A stretch of DNA of 64,000 bases from Timema cristinae (Eukaryota > Arthropoda > Insecta > Phasmatodea > Timematidae). Under the pieces are notes generated by a model. The model made no database searches. It saw nothing but the letters and a program-made list of their open reading frames with translations, and had not been told where the DNA came from. Shown in pieces: positions 11,746 through 24,299 of this stretch (positions are counted from its first letter, which is position 1; each line of letters begins with the position of its first letter). The DNA lies in contig JBCFYV010000100.1 in the NCBI GenBank assembly GCA_039000515.1, positions 26,594,818 through 26,658,817 of the forward strand. The letters run 5' to 3'. A program made the position numbers and the translations under genes.

Positions 11746-12047
11746 CAGGGGTTTCCAACTTACAGTGAATGCCCAAGGGCCATAATAGAATCCTTGAGTT
11801 TAGTAGTGGGGTGGCACATAATCGCCAAAAGGGTGGAAGAAAATCGAACTCGCGAAGATACATGAGTTATAAAAATAAAGCAGTTTTTTTTAATTAATGA
11901 ACAACAGTTGGATATTTGAGTTTCCCAAGTAAAAGCTTTTTGTTTCTCGGCTATAAAAAAAACAATGACTACAGTATATTGCTTTTTTAAGAAATTTCAT
12001 GGGCAAAAAAAAACTTGGCGCCAAATGTCACTAATTGGAAACCCCTG
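11746..12047. mobile_element. Short hAT-like element (302 bp) with TIRs
   Basis: The left end CAGGGGTTTCCAACTTACAG and the right end read inward, CAGGGGTTTCCAATTAGTGA, are nearly identical over 13 bases. Flanking 8-mers TTTTAAGC (11738-11745) and GTATAAGC (12048-12055) match at 6 of 8, as expected for an old hAT 8 bp duplication. There is no transposase. Confidence 0.85.
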
Positions 12048-12055
12048 GTATAAGC

Positions 12056-13139
12056 CGTAGGATAATAGAATAGTGCAAGGGTAAGCTTGCTAACTTAACA
12101 AGTAAATAAAGACTGGCAGAAAACCATATACTGCTAAAGAGAACCAAAAATAGCATATTTTACATTTCCAAAATTAAAGCTGCAACAACTAAACACTGTT
12201 CTATTCACCTTAAATTGCCATTCAACATTTGAGGTGTGAAGAACATTTCATGCGGCTGGTAGAAATAATTATCCGTCATAATGCAACACTACTTTAGAGA
12301 TGCTTGCCACTCTTTCCAAAGTAATAACCTAGGGATCAGGCACATAAAATATAGTAAATAACTATTTTTTCAAACCTAAAAGTTGGTTATTGACATTCTA
12401 TACAATTAGACTATCGATACCTCCGAGATTTTCCCTGCGAGGGCGTGGAAAACTTTGCTTTTCAGTAGTCAAGAGTAAAGTAGGCCAGGCTACTTTTTAT
12501 TACACAGCTTATAAAAGTTACGTAACCCACAGGTCTTATCTACATGCGCACATAGACAACGCGACAGTGTTCTGTTTCCAGATACCAAATGCCTGCACGG
12601 CATAATTTAATATTTTTTTCCTTTATAAAGAACTCTGGCCCCTAAAGACTTTGCACACCCCTTCAAACTACCCATCAACCCCAGCGACTTCCTTCGTTCC
12701 AAGTGTCTTCTCGGAAAACAGCACAGGCAGATACAAAATAAATTCAACATTTCGTTTAAAATGTACGCTTATAAGTGAAATAAGAGCGACGTTGGAAACT
12801 GTATAAATATTTCAAGTGACTCGGCAATAAACCATTTAAAAATAAATAGCATTACATCGAAACCGGTTTACAAACACTCGTTTAGCAAGCTCTAAGAGTT
12901 AATCTAGTATCACCAAGATTTTTCTAACATTAAAGCTGGTAGCAAATCTATTGATTTTTTAAACTCATATGAGAGAAAAAAAAGCAATGTTTAATAAAAT
13001 AAAGTGTGTAAAAAAAAAACTAGAATAATGCTACACAACAAATAAGGATACAAAACAAACTTTACGCTTATTGATTTTCGAAAAGGCAGCCACAAACTCA
13101 CCCAACCGACCTAAATAATTCTAATTTCAAACAACATTT
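12056..13139. other. No assignable feature
   Basis: AT-rich intronic sequence between the small hAT element and the GC-rich island. The stretch 12400-12600 is slightly GC-richer with a 71-codon open frame on the plus strand that matches nothing I recognise. Confidence 0.5.
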
Positions 13140-13560
13140 ACTGAAGTGCACTGCATTTCATGATGCGCTGTAGACGGCGCCGGTGGGGCGTTCACAAGCT
13201 CTGAACCACGTCACACACGCACCGTCTGCCATAGGTCGACAACGAGATCTGATCATTTCAACCTAGACCAAAACTGCGACACATTCCTGGCCCATACCTC
13301 CAGGTTAGTAAAGCACTGCTTTAAACAGATAAATACATTCCCAACCGTGTCAAATATGTCCGCTATTCTGACGAACACCGAACGAAAGGCAGCTCAGAAA
13401 ACTTGTTACACGCTTGCAGAGAATGAAAGCGTGAAGGAGGGGTGGGGGAGAGGACGATGCGTGAGAGAGGAAGTTGACGTCATAGCCATGACGGTGGATC
13501 GCATTGGTTGCCAGTGGGCCAATGGGAGGCCTAGGCGCGGCATTATGATTTGTTTTGTGT
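13140..13560. promoter_or_regulatory. GC/CpG-rich island with CRE and CCAAT boxes; possible alternative promoter
   Basis: This segment is clearly richer in CG dinucleotides than its surroundings (GACGGCGCCGGTGGGGCG near 13172). It has a perfect palindromic CRE, TGACGTCA, at 13475-13482 and CCAAT elements in both directions (ATTGG near 13504, CCAAT near 13519). It lies about 2.6 kb upstream of the RRM2 exon. A minus-strand GGAG|GTATGG at about 13298 could be a donor, but no coding start is convincing. Function is inferred from composition only. Confidence 0.4.
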
Positions 13561-16500
13561 GCTGCACACAAGTACCCATTAAAAAGTATGCACGTTATTC
13601 GCATATATTTTTACTATAACTACAGACAAGTTAAAATCAAACCAAAAGCGAAGATTTACGATTTAATCAACAGCTGCACCTAAAACCCGAGGGTTTGGGG
13701 GCGTCCCCAACCGTCGAAAGCAAGAAAATTGTCTTACTATATACACCACTATAAGCTATTCCGAAGGTTTTTTGAATATTAATTATGAAACAGGGTTTAA
13801 CAATTTTCGAACTAGTCACTCATTAAAAATATAATAATTAAACCTTGCCTTGGCTCAAAGAAAATGGTTTTAAACTTCCTCTAAAAAGCCATGTTTAGTT
13901 TACTACAACTTTTTCAAAAAAAAAACTAACTAATTAGGTACTTTAACCTCTTCCAAACCACTATGATTTTCATCAGCGTACTGTTTTTGACAAACACCTT
14001 CTAAGTCAACCTATAGATGGCTTCTGGGAAACAATTGAAGATAAGGATGAGGAAAATGACAGGTTTATATTAGTAGGATTAGGATTTTTATAATTTTGCA
14101 TATTTATTTTTCTCAACCTAAAATGTTGTTCAAGTGTAGACCTATAAAAAGTGTTGCATAAGAATCTAAGCTGATATACGTAGCTTTGTTAGGGTATGTT
14201 TTAGCATATTTACGTGTTTTTACTCGATATGGCTTATTTTCGGGTTTTCTGTAGATTTGAGGCTTTTTTTGTATTTTTCATTCATTTTACATATTGTGGT
14301 ATTTTCAATATAAAGGACTTTATGTATGTTTTTCCCTGAAAGCCAGAGGCAAGACTGGGGAGGAAGGGGGGTGGGGTGCTTGTGTTTAGAACATCTGTAC
14401 ACGCATCATAGGGTGATGCCACCATGGCGGTAAGAATACTGCCACCCCTCCCCGATTTTCTCCTAAACGACATAATTTTTATTTAAAAACTTTCAGTTTG
14501 CCACAGAAACAGTTTTATCTCGTGTAGGACATGTTTTAGGCAATACATTTTTAGTTTGCCGCAGAAACTGTCAAAAATTAAGTGGTCTCTCTTTATTCTT
14601 TGTTAGTTCGTAAAAGTGGTTAATAAAATAAATAATTTCTGTCGACACTGAAACAGTCAAACAATTAGATTAAATTTTAAAGATTATTTTTGTTTTGTTT
14701 TATGCAATTATTTACTATGTTCCTAAATATTTTAAAAGGAAATAAATAAAGTAATGTAAATTATAGTAGTTTTTTTTTGTTTTAAATGGCTTTTTATAAA
14801 AGGAATGTTTTTTTTTGTCATAAATGCATATTTTAACATTTTCAGGCAATTTTTGGGGCATACAAATCTTAGCCCTAATTATTAGTAATGGATTAAGCTG
14901 TAGCTTGTAAGAAGACTTGCCGCCTACGATTGTATGAGAACCGGCTATCCAAACTACACATGTATTTTATCAAAGAAACCCATTTTTAATTTGCCAATAA
15001 TGTTCAATATTTTAGATTTTGAATGTTATTCATTTAAAAAAAATCATTACTGCTCAGCAATCTGTGTTCCTATTTAATCTAAAAGAACGTATGGATAAAT
15101 TTGATATTAATGATAACTTGAGGAAAGTATATGTACATTTTTGCTCAACTCTAGACCCCTGCACGGGTCCGTTATACGCCACTGAATCAAACAATGTACT
15201 AGAGATGAAGGATGAAAAATTATCTTAGTTTTTTTATATGGTAAAAGATTTGAGCTATTTAAATGAAATAATTCCGGGATTAAGATAAACGTTAAATTAG
15301 GTGAAAGTTAAGTTTAACGCGATTCCGGCATAAACTCAATTGAGATAGCGTCAAGGGAGAAACTAAACTTGAGTTAACACCGTCCTGAAACAATATCAGC
15401 GATAGCGGTTCACTTCTCACTCATGAGTAGACTACAGCGCTTGGTGATGAATATGGTATACACCCTTTAACCCTGGGATTCACGGTTATGGAAATTATAA
15501 CCTCACACTACCCTACACCAATATATTATCATTACCCATGCGCATTTCACTACAAAAAAGAGTTGCAGGGGTTGGTAAAAATATGTATATTTTAGAGAAA
15601 ATTGTTTCTGTATATAGTTTTTTAAGTACCAAACCTGTCATATCGAGTGTGTGGGATCCCCAACTCGAAAAATGTGCTCCGAAAAACGATATAAAAAAGT
15701 CGCCAAACCGGAATAATCTCGGGTCGGTTCTATGTTCAGGGTCCAAAGATGCCATGACAATAATAATATCCTTTATGAAGCCAAAATTAAATGTGTGCAT
15801 GGACTTGCTAAAATTGTTTGTAATAATGTTATGCATTGCACGTATATAAATGCAATGTGAATTATATATTAAGTTAATAAATGATATGAAATTAATTATA
15901 TGACATTTCCAAATTAATGATCTCTGATTGATTTAAAAGTGTCATATTGTTCAGTTTCTAATATTTTATTAATATTTTCGTTAATAATATCAATATAAAT
16001 AAGTTAATTAATTATTTTGTACCTGGTTGGATATTAGAAAAGGTGTTATTAAATACATTATATAATTAAAAAAAGCCTACGGAGACATACACAGACAGAA
16101 GCATTCGTCACAAAATAGTTTGATAGATAGAAAAAACACATTTAAAAACATCTTAAACAAGCATATTTCAAAGATTTAACCAATCAAATTTTAAACGCTT
16201 TGTTATAAAAAAAATTGTTGATGGTAGGCTAATTTAACTAGACAATATACTCCATTGGTTCCCAATTAAGCTCCACTAGACATTAAAAAAATAAACCCGT
16301 TGGTGTTTTATGGAACTTAAAAAAATATATTATTTTTTTGTTTGCTCGGCGACAGTATTCATGGAACTAAGCCAAAATACCGGCTAGAGCAACAAAAAAA
16401 ACTTGACTAAAGGGCTACCCCAACCAGCTGAAAATAGTCGCCCGCATTCAAAAGAGGATGTCATTAGAAGTGTTCGTGGCGGGATTCACAGCACATGTTT

Positions 16501-17850
16501 CTCGTCTAATTGCAAAGAGTGTACTGGTGTTGCGCCGGGGTCAGCTACCACAAGCACCTGTACAAGCAAGTTTTACACAAATCGAAATGCTTTAATCTTG
16601 AGAAATGTGTGCAGATACCATCGTTGTGCATCTGACGCGAAGCACGGGGTTCGAACCTCAAAAGGATGCACTAGGGCGGGTATGGCAAATCTATGACACG
16701 CGTGACACGAAAATAAATAAACACTAAATAAATCTTGTCCCAAAGTGGTATTTTCTGAAGTCAATATATCGTTAGCTATTTCATTCGCGTGTCATACACA
16801 ATGGACTGCGATAAATTGTCTGTTTACTGCCGAAGACAAACTTTTTAATATAATAAATATCTTGGTTATCAAAATGCAATAAGTTTCAAATTATAATGCA
16901 AAAAGTACGTAATTTTTTTGACTATTACATGTATAATAATATTGTTTTTTCCTCCTGAAGGCGCTAATTATGTTTTTACGTTAAGTTTACGACATTAATA
17001 TTGTCCAAGACACTAACTTGCTATATATATTAAGTGAAGTCATTATTAAAATATTTAAATTTTTTTGAGTTCATTACATTTCATAATATTCAACAACTCA
17101 TCAAAAACCTAAATAAGAGTTGGCACAATATAGACTACTTCAAAATCAAGCTAGTCCTTCAGTGGCACAGGGGTGGGAAAAGTCTCGCCATCCTTTCACT
17201 AGGGTAATCTATATTTAAAAAAATAACATATTCGCCATCCTCCCTTGACGTTGGCAATGGTACTTACTTATACTTGAGATTAATTTTCGTTATCTTGTCC
17301 ATGAATATGGATTGTTTTTCCTGATCATATCACCCCCCCCCCCCCCCTAAGAGACCAAACCAAAATGTGCATAAACTGTAAAAAAAATGGTAGCTAGTTA
17401 TTAAATAAAAATATAAGTATGTGCCAAACCTTTTTAAATAAATTATGTGCATAAAACTATACTAGTTGCTACTTAAGAAATATTTAATTCATTTTGGTCA
17501 AATAAATGTAGTGCTATAAAAACTAGATTTCTCAGCTCCCTTTTGCCGCGCCTGAAAAGATGTAGTTAATAGCCACCGCGAATACGATTGCCAAGTGACC
17601 CCAAAAAGGGTTTTTAAAAAAGCTCCGTATATGCAGGGTCTTTGTAATATATTATTTTTAGCTAGTAATATTTATTTTTTCTATATTGGTACGAACAATG
17701 CGTTGTTATAAGTTAGCTTTCTTTCACTCTCCATGCGAGACAACGTGCATAATTTATTTTTATCCGCACTTTTGAATTAAGTATTCTTTCTTAATTATAC
17801 TCACCTTAACTTTGGGGGCTCTATCCAATTAACCAAAATAACCTAAATTT
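13561..17850. other. AT-rich intronic DNA, no recognised gene
   Basis: Overlapping open frames occur on both strands at 15513-15849 (103 and 107 codons), but neither resembles a known domain and the mutual overlap suggests chance. A C15 tract lies at 17333-17347. The segments CAGGGGTGGGAAAAG (17171) and, read inward, CAGGCGCGGCAAAAG (to about 17553) look like weak inverted repeats without matching flanks. Confidence 0.5.
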
Positions 17851-17859
17851 TGATTAGTT

Positions 17860-19710
17860 GTCGCGACTCATTCACCATTTTGTCGAAAAACTGTTTCTTA
17901 CCCTTACCCTGATATCACCGCAACTATTTTTTAAAGCTCTTAACAGCATCATAGTGACAAGATCGTCTAATCTGGCTTAAACTTTTTTTTATCGTCAATT
18001 TTAGTTTTGTTTCATTATTTAGACGCCTATGACTACCTATGGGTAGATGCAGAAAAGAAAAAAATTTGTTGCACTACAAAAAGAATGTGGGGAATGCCAG
18101 GCCTCCACCGTGGTTCGGATTCCACGTTAAACTGTAGGTCCTTCATTTCATCTCACAATCACCATACCATTACACATTAGCGTAAGTGCGTATAACCCGA
18201 ATGGGTAGTAAGACGCGGTGCTAATAATAATAAATAATAATAATAATAATATCCAAAAAAGTTCACAATGAGTTGCAGCTTTTACCGCTTCCCCACCAAC
18301 TAGAATTAGGCAACGCGCAGCATACGGCGCATAATAATGCATTTTTTTTCTTTTTTTAGATGTGCTTGCACACCATTATATCGACTGGACATATTTGCAG
18401 CGTTGTCAAACGACTGTCCTCTTCAATTATCCAGTGGCAGTCTTATTTTTTCCTATACATTTTTGTAAGCAATTGAATAAAGATAATCCACTGTGACTAG
18501 TAATTTTGATGAAAGATACACATCCTTCATACACTTTTCTCTCAAAAGAATATCGTACTATATATAATATCTAGTTCGTCATTGTGGGACAAATCTGCTG
18601 TCGAGTCCATCACAATTGAGTAGTACTTTGCATGGTCACTTTATTTCAACTAAATTCTTTTTATTGCTTGTTTTTCACATTATCTCATTATTTGTTAATA
18701 AACTGTTTTTAATAATTACGAAGTGAACGGATTTGTGTGTTTGTTGTCCTGTTCTCGTTGTTGGATCGAACTATGCTAGTAATTCCAGAGCCCCCATAAA
18801 ATTATCATTGTGCGTAGAGCCTATTTCCTCGTGACCCCTTACACTAAAATATTTCACCACTGATATAACACTGTTTCAGGACATTGTGGTAATATTCCGT
18901 ATCCTTTTTTAGCCGTCCTGCAACTGCTTGTCAATAAGATTTATTTTCTTTACGTGTTAACCATACCAACAATGATTTCTTATGTTCATTAAAATGATCG
19001 TTACTTCCTAAACAAGGTCCTTTATGGTTCCAGTCAGAGAATCTCGTTGGGTATTGAGAAGGGTTTTAGAGAAAAGTTTGTAGACTAGACCAAAAAAACT
19101 CCCCATACCGGTAGAATAGCAGTAATCCAGTAATTGGCCATTTTTATTTATTTTTAGTAGGCTACTTATTTGAAAATGATCTGTTTTGTTGTTTGTAATC
19201 CCTTATTGAAACTGGATATATATTTTAGTATCCTAATTTTGGAAATAAGTCATTTCATGTGAGAGACTGTGATTAGTAAAATTATCATTTAGCTGTGTAG
19301 GCCGCAACGCTACGTCAACATATTTAGTAAGCAACTCTGCATTTTCTAAAACCTCTTCTGCCTCGTAATCACTATCTTCTCGCAAAACAGCAACAGAGAC
19401 TTCAGAGAGCTGGTCGTCGTCTAGTTTTTACATTTGTGTCTGGTACTGAATGTCCGTCAACGTCAACATTGTTTTTAGAGGTTCCCGGGTGTGATTCTAG
19501 TTCTAGTCATTCGTTATTGTTATATACAATGGGTTTTTTCTGTTTCCCCGAGATTGAGTTATGCTCTCTTTCACTTATAAATGCACCTATATCGTTTAGA
19601 TTCTCGTTTTTATTTACCAGTACAAAAACAAATTTCGCAGATATACTTTTTCTTTTTCTCTAGTTAATTGTATTTTTTCGTTTTTCAGCTCCGTTTTTAT
19701 GTTTTCTACC
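17860..19710 (-). pseudogene. Decayed hAT transposase of the ZMYM1/TTF type
   Basis: Hand translation of the minus strand gives ordered family motifs across several frames: GAEKRKNTIN near 19690, NDIGAFISERE near 19590, FSDWNHKGPCLGSNDHFNEH then KKSLLVWLTRKEN (about 19050-18950), AKYYSIVMDSTADLSHNDEL (about 18620-18560), RKVYEGCVSFIKITSHSG, NAANMSSRYNGVQAHLKK (about 18400-18350), APYAARCLILVG (about 18325-18290) and SLSQIRRSCHYDAVKSFKK (about 17975-17920). These match the DUF4371 region, the (Q)S-DNAANMSG-YNG block and the L-TRW-R-DA block of TTF-finger hAT transposases. Frameshifts, stops and an inserted SINE (18087-18250) make it a pseudogene. Terminal repeats were not located. Confidence 0.88.
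18087..18250 (+). mobile_element. SINE1 copy, 5'-truncated, inside the hAT relic
   Basis: Plus-orientation SINE1 3' part (AATGTGGGGAATGCCAGGCC to a TAATAATAA tail). The flanks TACAAAAAG and TCCAAAAAAG suggest a weak target duplication. The hAT reading ...THCELFWI ends where the SINE tail meets it and resumes on the other side, showing the SINE came later. Confidence 0.92.
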
Positions 19711-20147
19711 AGAATTTTTTAAGTATTTATTTAATCCGAAAAGAAATAAATGTAGGAACACATTTTTTAGATATTTATTTAAACTGAAAATCACTGTAAA
19801 AATAAAGGAAAACAATTCACCGCCATATTAGGGCTGTGTATGAATAGTCCGCACTTCTACACTCTATTTGCTAGAAAACTGCATTGGTACGTCAGAAACT
19901 TGTTTTATTAAAATTTTATAAGGGTATTTATTAAGTGGAACATTTCCACTTTAAGATACGCATGTACCTCTATATATGTATAGACATGTAGAACATAGTT
20001 TTATAATGATTCCAGTAAAAACCAAACTCGTTTACTTTTAACGGTTTGCCCATATTTGAAAGCTGAACTTCTGATTGGCCCTATCTCAGCTGCCGTGGTA
20101 GCACCCTTTAAGGTGTGCAAATAAAGTAACGAACTATTTAGACACAG

Positions 20148-20373
20148 CCTAGTTCACAGACAAGTAAGAAACACTCAACCTTACGGGGGTTTCGCTGCGC
20201 TCCTTTTGTGTGCTTTGAGTCCTTTAACAATGGGCTACGCTGGGTCATTGCTAAGTGATGATAGGACTAACCGCAGCGATCCTAGTGTTGAAGAACCCAA
20301 GCTGCCAAAAGGAGCGGAACCATTTTAAAATGGAGATTGAGTGTCTGGGTATATTATTTGTCTGTGGACTAGG
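20148..20373. mobile_element. Short TIR element (MITE-like, 226 bp)
   Basis: The left end CCTAGTTCACAGACAAGTAA and the right end read inward, CCTAGTCCACAGACAAATAA, form 20 bp inverted repeats with two mismatches. Inner sequence also pairs partly (GCGCTCCTTTT on the left with GCTCCTTTTGGCAGC from the right). No target duplication is evident and there is no coding capacity. Confidence 0.75.
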
Positions 20374-21362
20374 TTAATTGGCATTATCAAGTAGAAGAAA
20401 TAGGAAAGCTTATAGCTTACGCTGCTTACCAGTGCCTACCGCTTACTTGAAATAAACGGTGTGCAGTTTTGTTTTATTATGGTTCATTTTGAGTAAATGC
20501 AAATAAGATTTAATTAAGGTGCCGACAAAAGATTTTCGGGGAATGATTTAACTTATATTTATTTAGTATTTAGTAAACGTACCAGTGAAGAAACTAAGCA
20601 CCTGAACAGTACACTTCCCCATCGAATGTTTAATATTCAACTATACCGTACTACACATAACCTAAAAAGTCAATCTGTGAAAGGTACGCTAAGCAATCAT
20701 GCTTTAGAGCCTTAGAGGAGCTACAGTAGCCCCATGGTTTCTTCGGTGCCGACTGACAGCTCACAGCTGATAGCTTTAAAATTTTAAATAATTTGATTGT
20801 TATTTTGACCACGAAGGGGGCCTTTTGATTGATCGGGGTCCTGGGCTGCAGCCCATATGGTATTTTCTTTAAGTGGCCACGAAAATAAACATTTTTTTTA
20901 TAACTTTGGAGAAAGAACTGTACAAAATACTAGTTTCAAAATAAAAGTTTTTATTTTGAAAACATATGCGCATGAACATAAGCACTGTATGACGTCATCA
21001 ACTACCTTCATTTCGTCGGGTTTGCCATCTTAACTTGTATTGAGAACACAGTCTTTTAGAAATTCTCGATTGCAAAGCATTTTTTTATTTAACCTTTAAC
21101 ATAGACGCCGCTTCCACCAAAAAAAACCCCACCCTAACTTATTTTCATTAATCCGTGTTTCAACAATTTAAAAACGTTAAAAAAAACAAAAAATAACAAA
21201 ACAAATGGGTTTGTTGCGAAAGTTGATTTTACGTAACGTGGCAGCAGCTTAACATTTGGTTTTGCAGATCATAAGGTTGGCGTATGGATACACAAGAGTA
21301 GAGCTGGTAACTTCTCCTAGCTATCACCTACACTCTTATGGCAAATTGACATACTCTAAACT
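20374..21362. other. No gene; one end of a dispersed repeat
   Basis: A segment at 20731-20780 (CAGTAGCCCCATGGTTTCTT, then CAGCTCACAGCTGA) matches the inverted-repeat arms of the element at 48321-48552. A CRE-like TGACGTCA occurs at 20990-20997. Nothing else is assignable. Confidence 0.5.
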
Positions 21363-21363
21363 A

Positions 21364-23506
21364 GTGGTTCTCAAACTGTGGCATGCCAAGTGGTCCGTAG
21401 ACGTGACCGAGGTGGGGGAAGGAATTGTGTGAAGGACTAACTAGTACAAGACACAGCCAGGTCTGCTTAAGTCAACAATAATTATAGTAACACAAGTAAT
21501 ATTGCTTGTGAAATGCGCAGAAGAAACAAAGTCTAATAAAATGCTGGTTTTTAGTGCTTGATAAACATCTCATAAGTTACCTTACCCACCACTACCCTTG
21601 AATCAAGCTGCTAGTGTGTACACCTATGAACTTACTAAGAAGAGCTTTAAATATGTTCGTGTAGCTACACAAATCACAATACATAAGAAATTTTATATTT
21701 TTGTTGTTGTCATTTAGGACCAATTTTTTTTAATTGGATTGACTATTATTTAAATATAAATTCACAATGTTGATGAAGCTTCCCATTAAGTCATCTTTAT
21801 GGACAGTTTTAGTGCAGTCAAAATTTGTTATCATTAATTGATATAAATTAGCCATTTGAGGAATCTTCATCAAGGTTTGGTGTAACCCTGCTTTCTAAAC
21901 AAACAATTGAGCAGGCAACTTGCAAACCATCTTTTCATAGCGCTATGCCTGATACCCCCCCCCCCCCAACATACCCAGCTTCTAGAGATTTGCTAAGTGC
22001 ACGGCAAGATGAACCCGCTAACACATAATGGGATGTTTAATTTCACCCGAGATAAAGTCCGGAATCCTTAGACTGGCTTTATCAACAAATAAGGTTTATA
22101 GGTTTAAGAACTCACAAGAGTGACGTAAACACCAAATTGTCGGGAGTAATTTACAAGTCGTAGGCAACATACGGCTCCATGATGTTTAAAAAATTTGCAG
22201 TCAACAAAATATTGGAGTATACAAGGCTTTTTTCGTGACGTTCGTCGCCAACATACACTGTGTGGTCTGACTAAGCCCACAGTCATATTGGGGACAAATG
22301 AATAGCTTCACCATTAGCGACACAAGTTCCTACCCACACTAGCTCTCAAGAATTATTACAGCTTATCCTCACAGGTGTTTATATTTATTATTAGGACAAG
22401 TGTTTTAAGATAACATTATCATTATATTGTTATGTTTACAAAACGCTTTATTCTTTTTAAACATATATATTTTTTACTTTCCCATATAAAAAGAATGTAT
22501 TACTCGTGAACAAATTCAACCACGAGATGATGAATATTGATATGTAATGTGCATCGATATTCTTCTGTGACTCGGTTTGTCTGTACCTGATTCCACCACC
22601 GAAAAGGTTTAATGGTTTCCGTTCAAACTTATATTCAGGTATATGTGTTTGTTATCTTAGGCCATTTTTTAAATTTTAATTATAGCCCTTAAAATAAGGA
22701 TTGTTCATTGACAACAATGTTTTTTAACAATATGAAATTTTTCGAAACTACCTTAACAGTTTTGTTTAAAATGTATATCCGGCCTGTATTCGGCATGAAG
22801 AATAATACTCTATATAAATCAGTATAACTATTTTATCGGGAGAAAATTCCCTTAAGGGTAGTTAATTTTTATTGAAAGCGCTTTACATTTATCATAGGCG
22901 TGTTCATTTTTAATAGCAAAGTTGTAGAAAGGCCGTAGTTGGGGGAGGGGGGGTTTCCCACACTCCCCCCCTCCCCAGATTGGTGTACCACTAGGTTAAG
23001 CAAAGCCAGCGCATCCTTCTAACTAAGTCACGCGAAGAGGTTAGTAACTGCTAAAACCTGTAAATAATTTTAATACTTAAATTGGCATGGAAGTATGTGA
23101 TTAAAGGAGGTTATTTCAGTCACGTCAACTCAGAAATTTTGAGAAACACTTAAAAAAACCAAGCGAAATGTGATAATATTGTGACAGTAAAGATAAGAAA
23201 ATATTACGACACTTTGCTTTTTTTTTAAATTTCAGTTTTAATTTTCAAAATTCAGAATTATTTGAACTTTTACTTAAGTAGTTTCAATATTATTCCATTA
23301 TATTTGGTGGGGTATCCCAAAGTACCTACCGAGCTATAGTAGGTTAATTTAAAGGTACTAAACATTTTGATTACAATTAACAATTGAATATCATAAAAAT
23401 TAGGTGTAAATTAAGTGCGTGGCTTTTGATATTTACCGGGCGTTCATCCTTTTCAGATGTTTGTGAAAAGGGTTCACGAGCCGAGAAATTTTGGGAACCG
23501 CTGGGC
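21364..23506. mobile_element. Possible degenerate hAT element defined by its ends
   Basis: The left end TAGTGGTTCTCAAACTGTGG and the right end read inward, CAGCGGTTCCCAAAATTTCT, resemble hAT terminal repeats. Flanking 8-mers CTCTAAAC and GGCTAAAG share the core CTAAA. No transposase motif was found between them, and a C13 tract lies at 21955-21967. The two ends may instead belong to separate fragments. Confidence 0.4.
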
Positions 23507-23989
23507 TAAAGGTAATGTGGTAAGCATTCCTCCCCTCAGAAAAATTAAGTTTCTAGCCACCAAACAAACTTGACTAGCAATATTGTTGTGCTAAATACTC
23601 TTTGTGAATATTAGTGCATTTGCCCTAATCATCGCCCATCGTACAGTTTCCTTAGATGCAAGAATATACCCTTACTTTGGTCAGAAGAACAGATTAAGAA
23701 ATCCAGATATATTTCTTTGCTACCGATATTGATAACATCTTACTATATTATTTGGGTTATTTCATAGGTATTGATATCTATAAAAAATGGCAACTGCAGA
23801 TAACATGAGTTAATATAACAGTTTTAATGTATTCATACGTCTAGTCAAGTAACTACCCGATACTGTTTTTCCTAACACAATCAGCCTATAGATCTCCTTT
23901 TACGTATTAATACATTAGGTTAGGTGATGCTGCAGCTGTGACTATGTTCATTATACTAATAAAATATCGCGATATTATATAATATATAC

Positions 23990-24290
23990 TTTGGCCGCAA
24001 TTTATTACATCTCTATGAAAATAGAGCGGAGCAGAGCAGAGCGCACGAGACTGTAGAAGTGACTTGCAGCAAACATCTCGACCAAGTTGAAGTGAAGTGA
24101 GTGCACTTTGCAGCGAGCGCTCGCGTGAAGAATGCCGGCTGACCTTGGGGAAACAGCCTGAACAAAGCACACAGCCGCTAATCAGCAGCGGCCAACGTCA
24201 CACACATATTATAATGTGCCATACTACTAGCCTCCCGCCGAAGATGGTGTTGGTGGAAACCCCAGAGGAAAAGTTCCAATAAGGTGAAAT
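23990..24290. promoter_or_regulatory. GC-rich segment, possible promoter or untranslated exon
   Basis: It stands out against AT-rich DNA, with GCAGCGAGCGCTCGCG near 24110 and GAGCGGAGCAGAGC near 24025. A plus-strand GTGAGTGC near 24097 could be a donor. There is no recognisable protein in either strand. Function is guessed from composition. Confidence 0.25.
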
Positions 24291-24299
24291 CACAAACCC

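Noticed and set aside
15513..15849. Overlapping antisense open frames of 107 and 103 codons
   Set aside because: No domain, no splice signals and complete overlap; probably chance in low-stop sequence.
17171..17553. Inverted CAGGGGTGGGAAAAG / CAGGCGCGGCAAAAG pair as ends of a hAT element
   Set aside because: Flanking 8-mers do not match, and three of fifteen positions differ; too weak to call.
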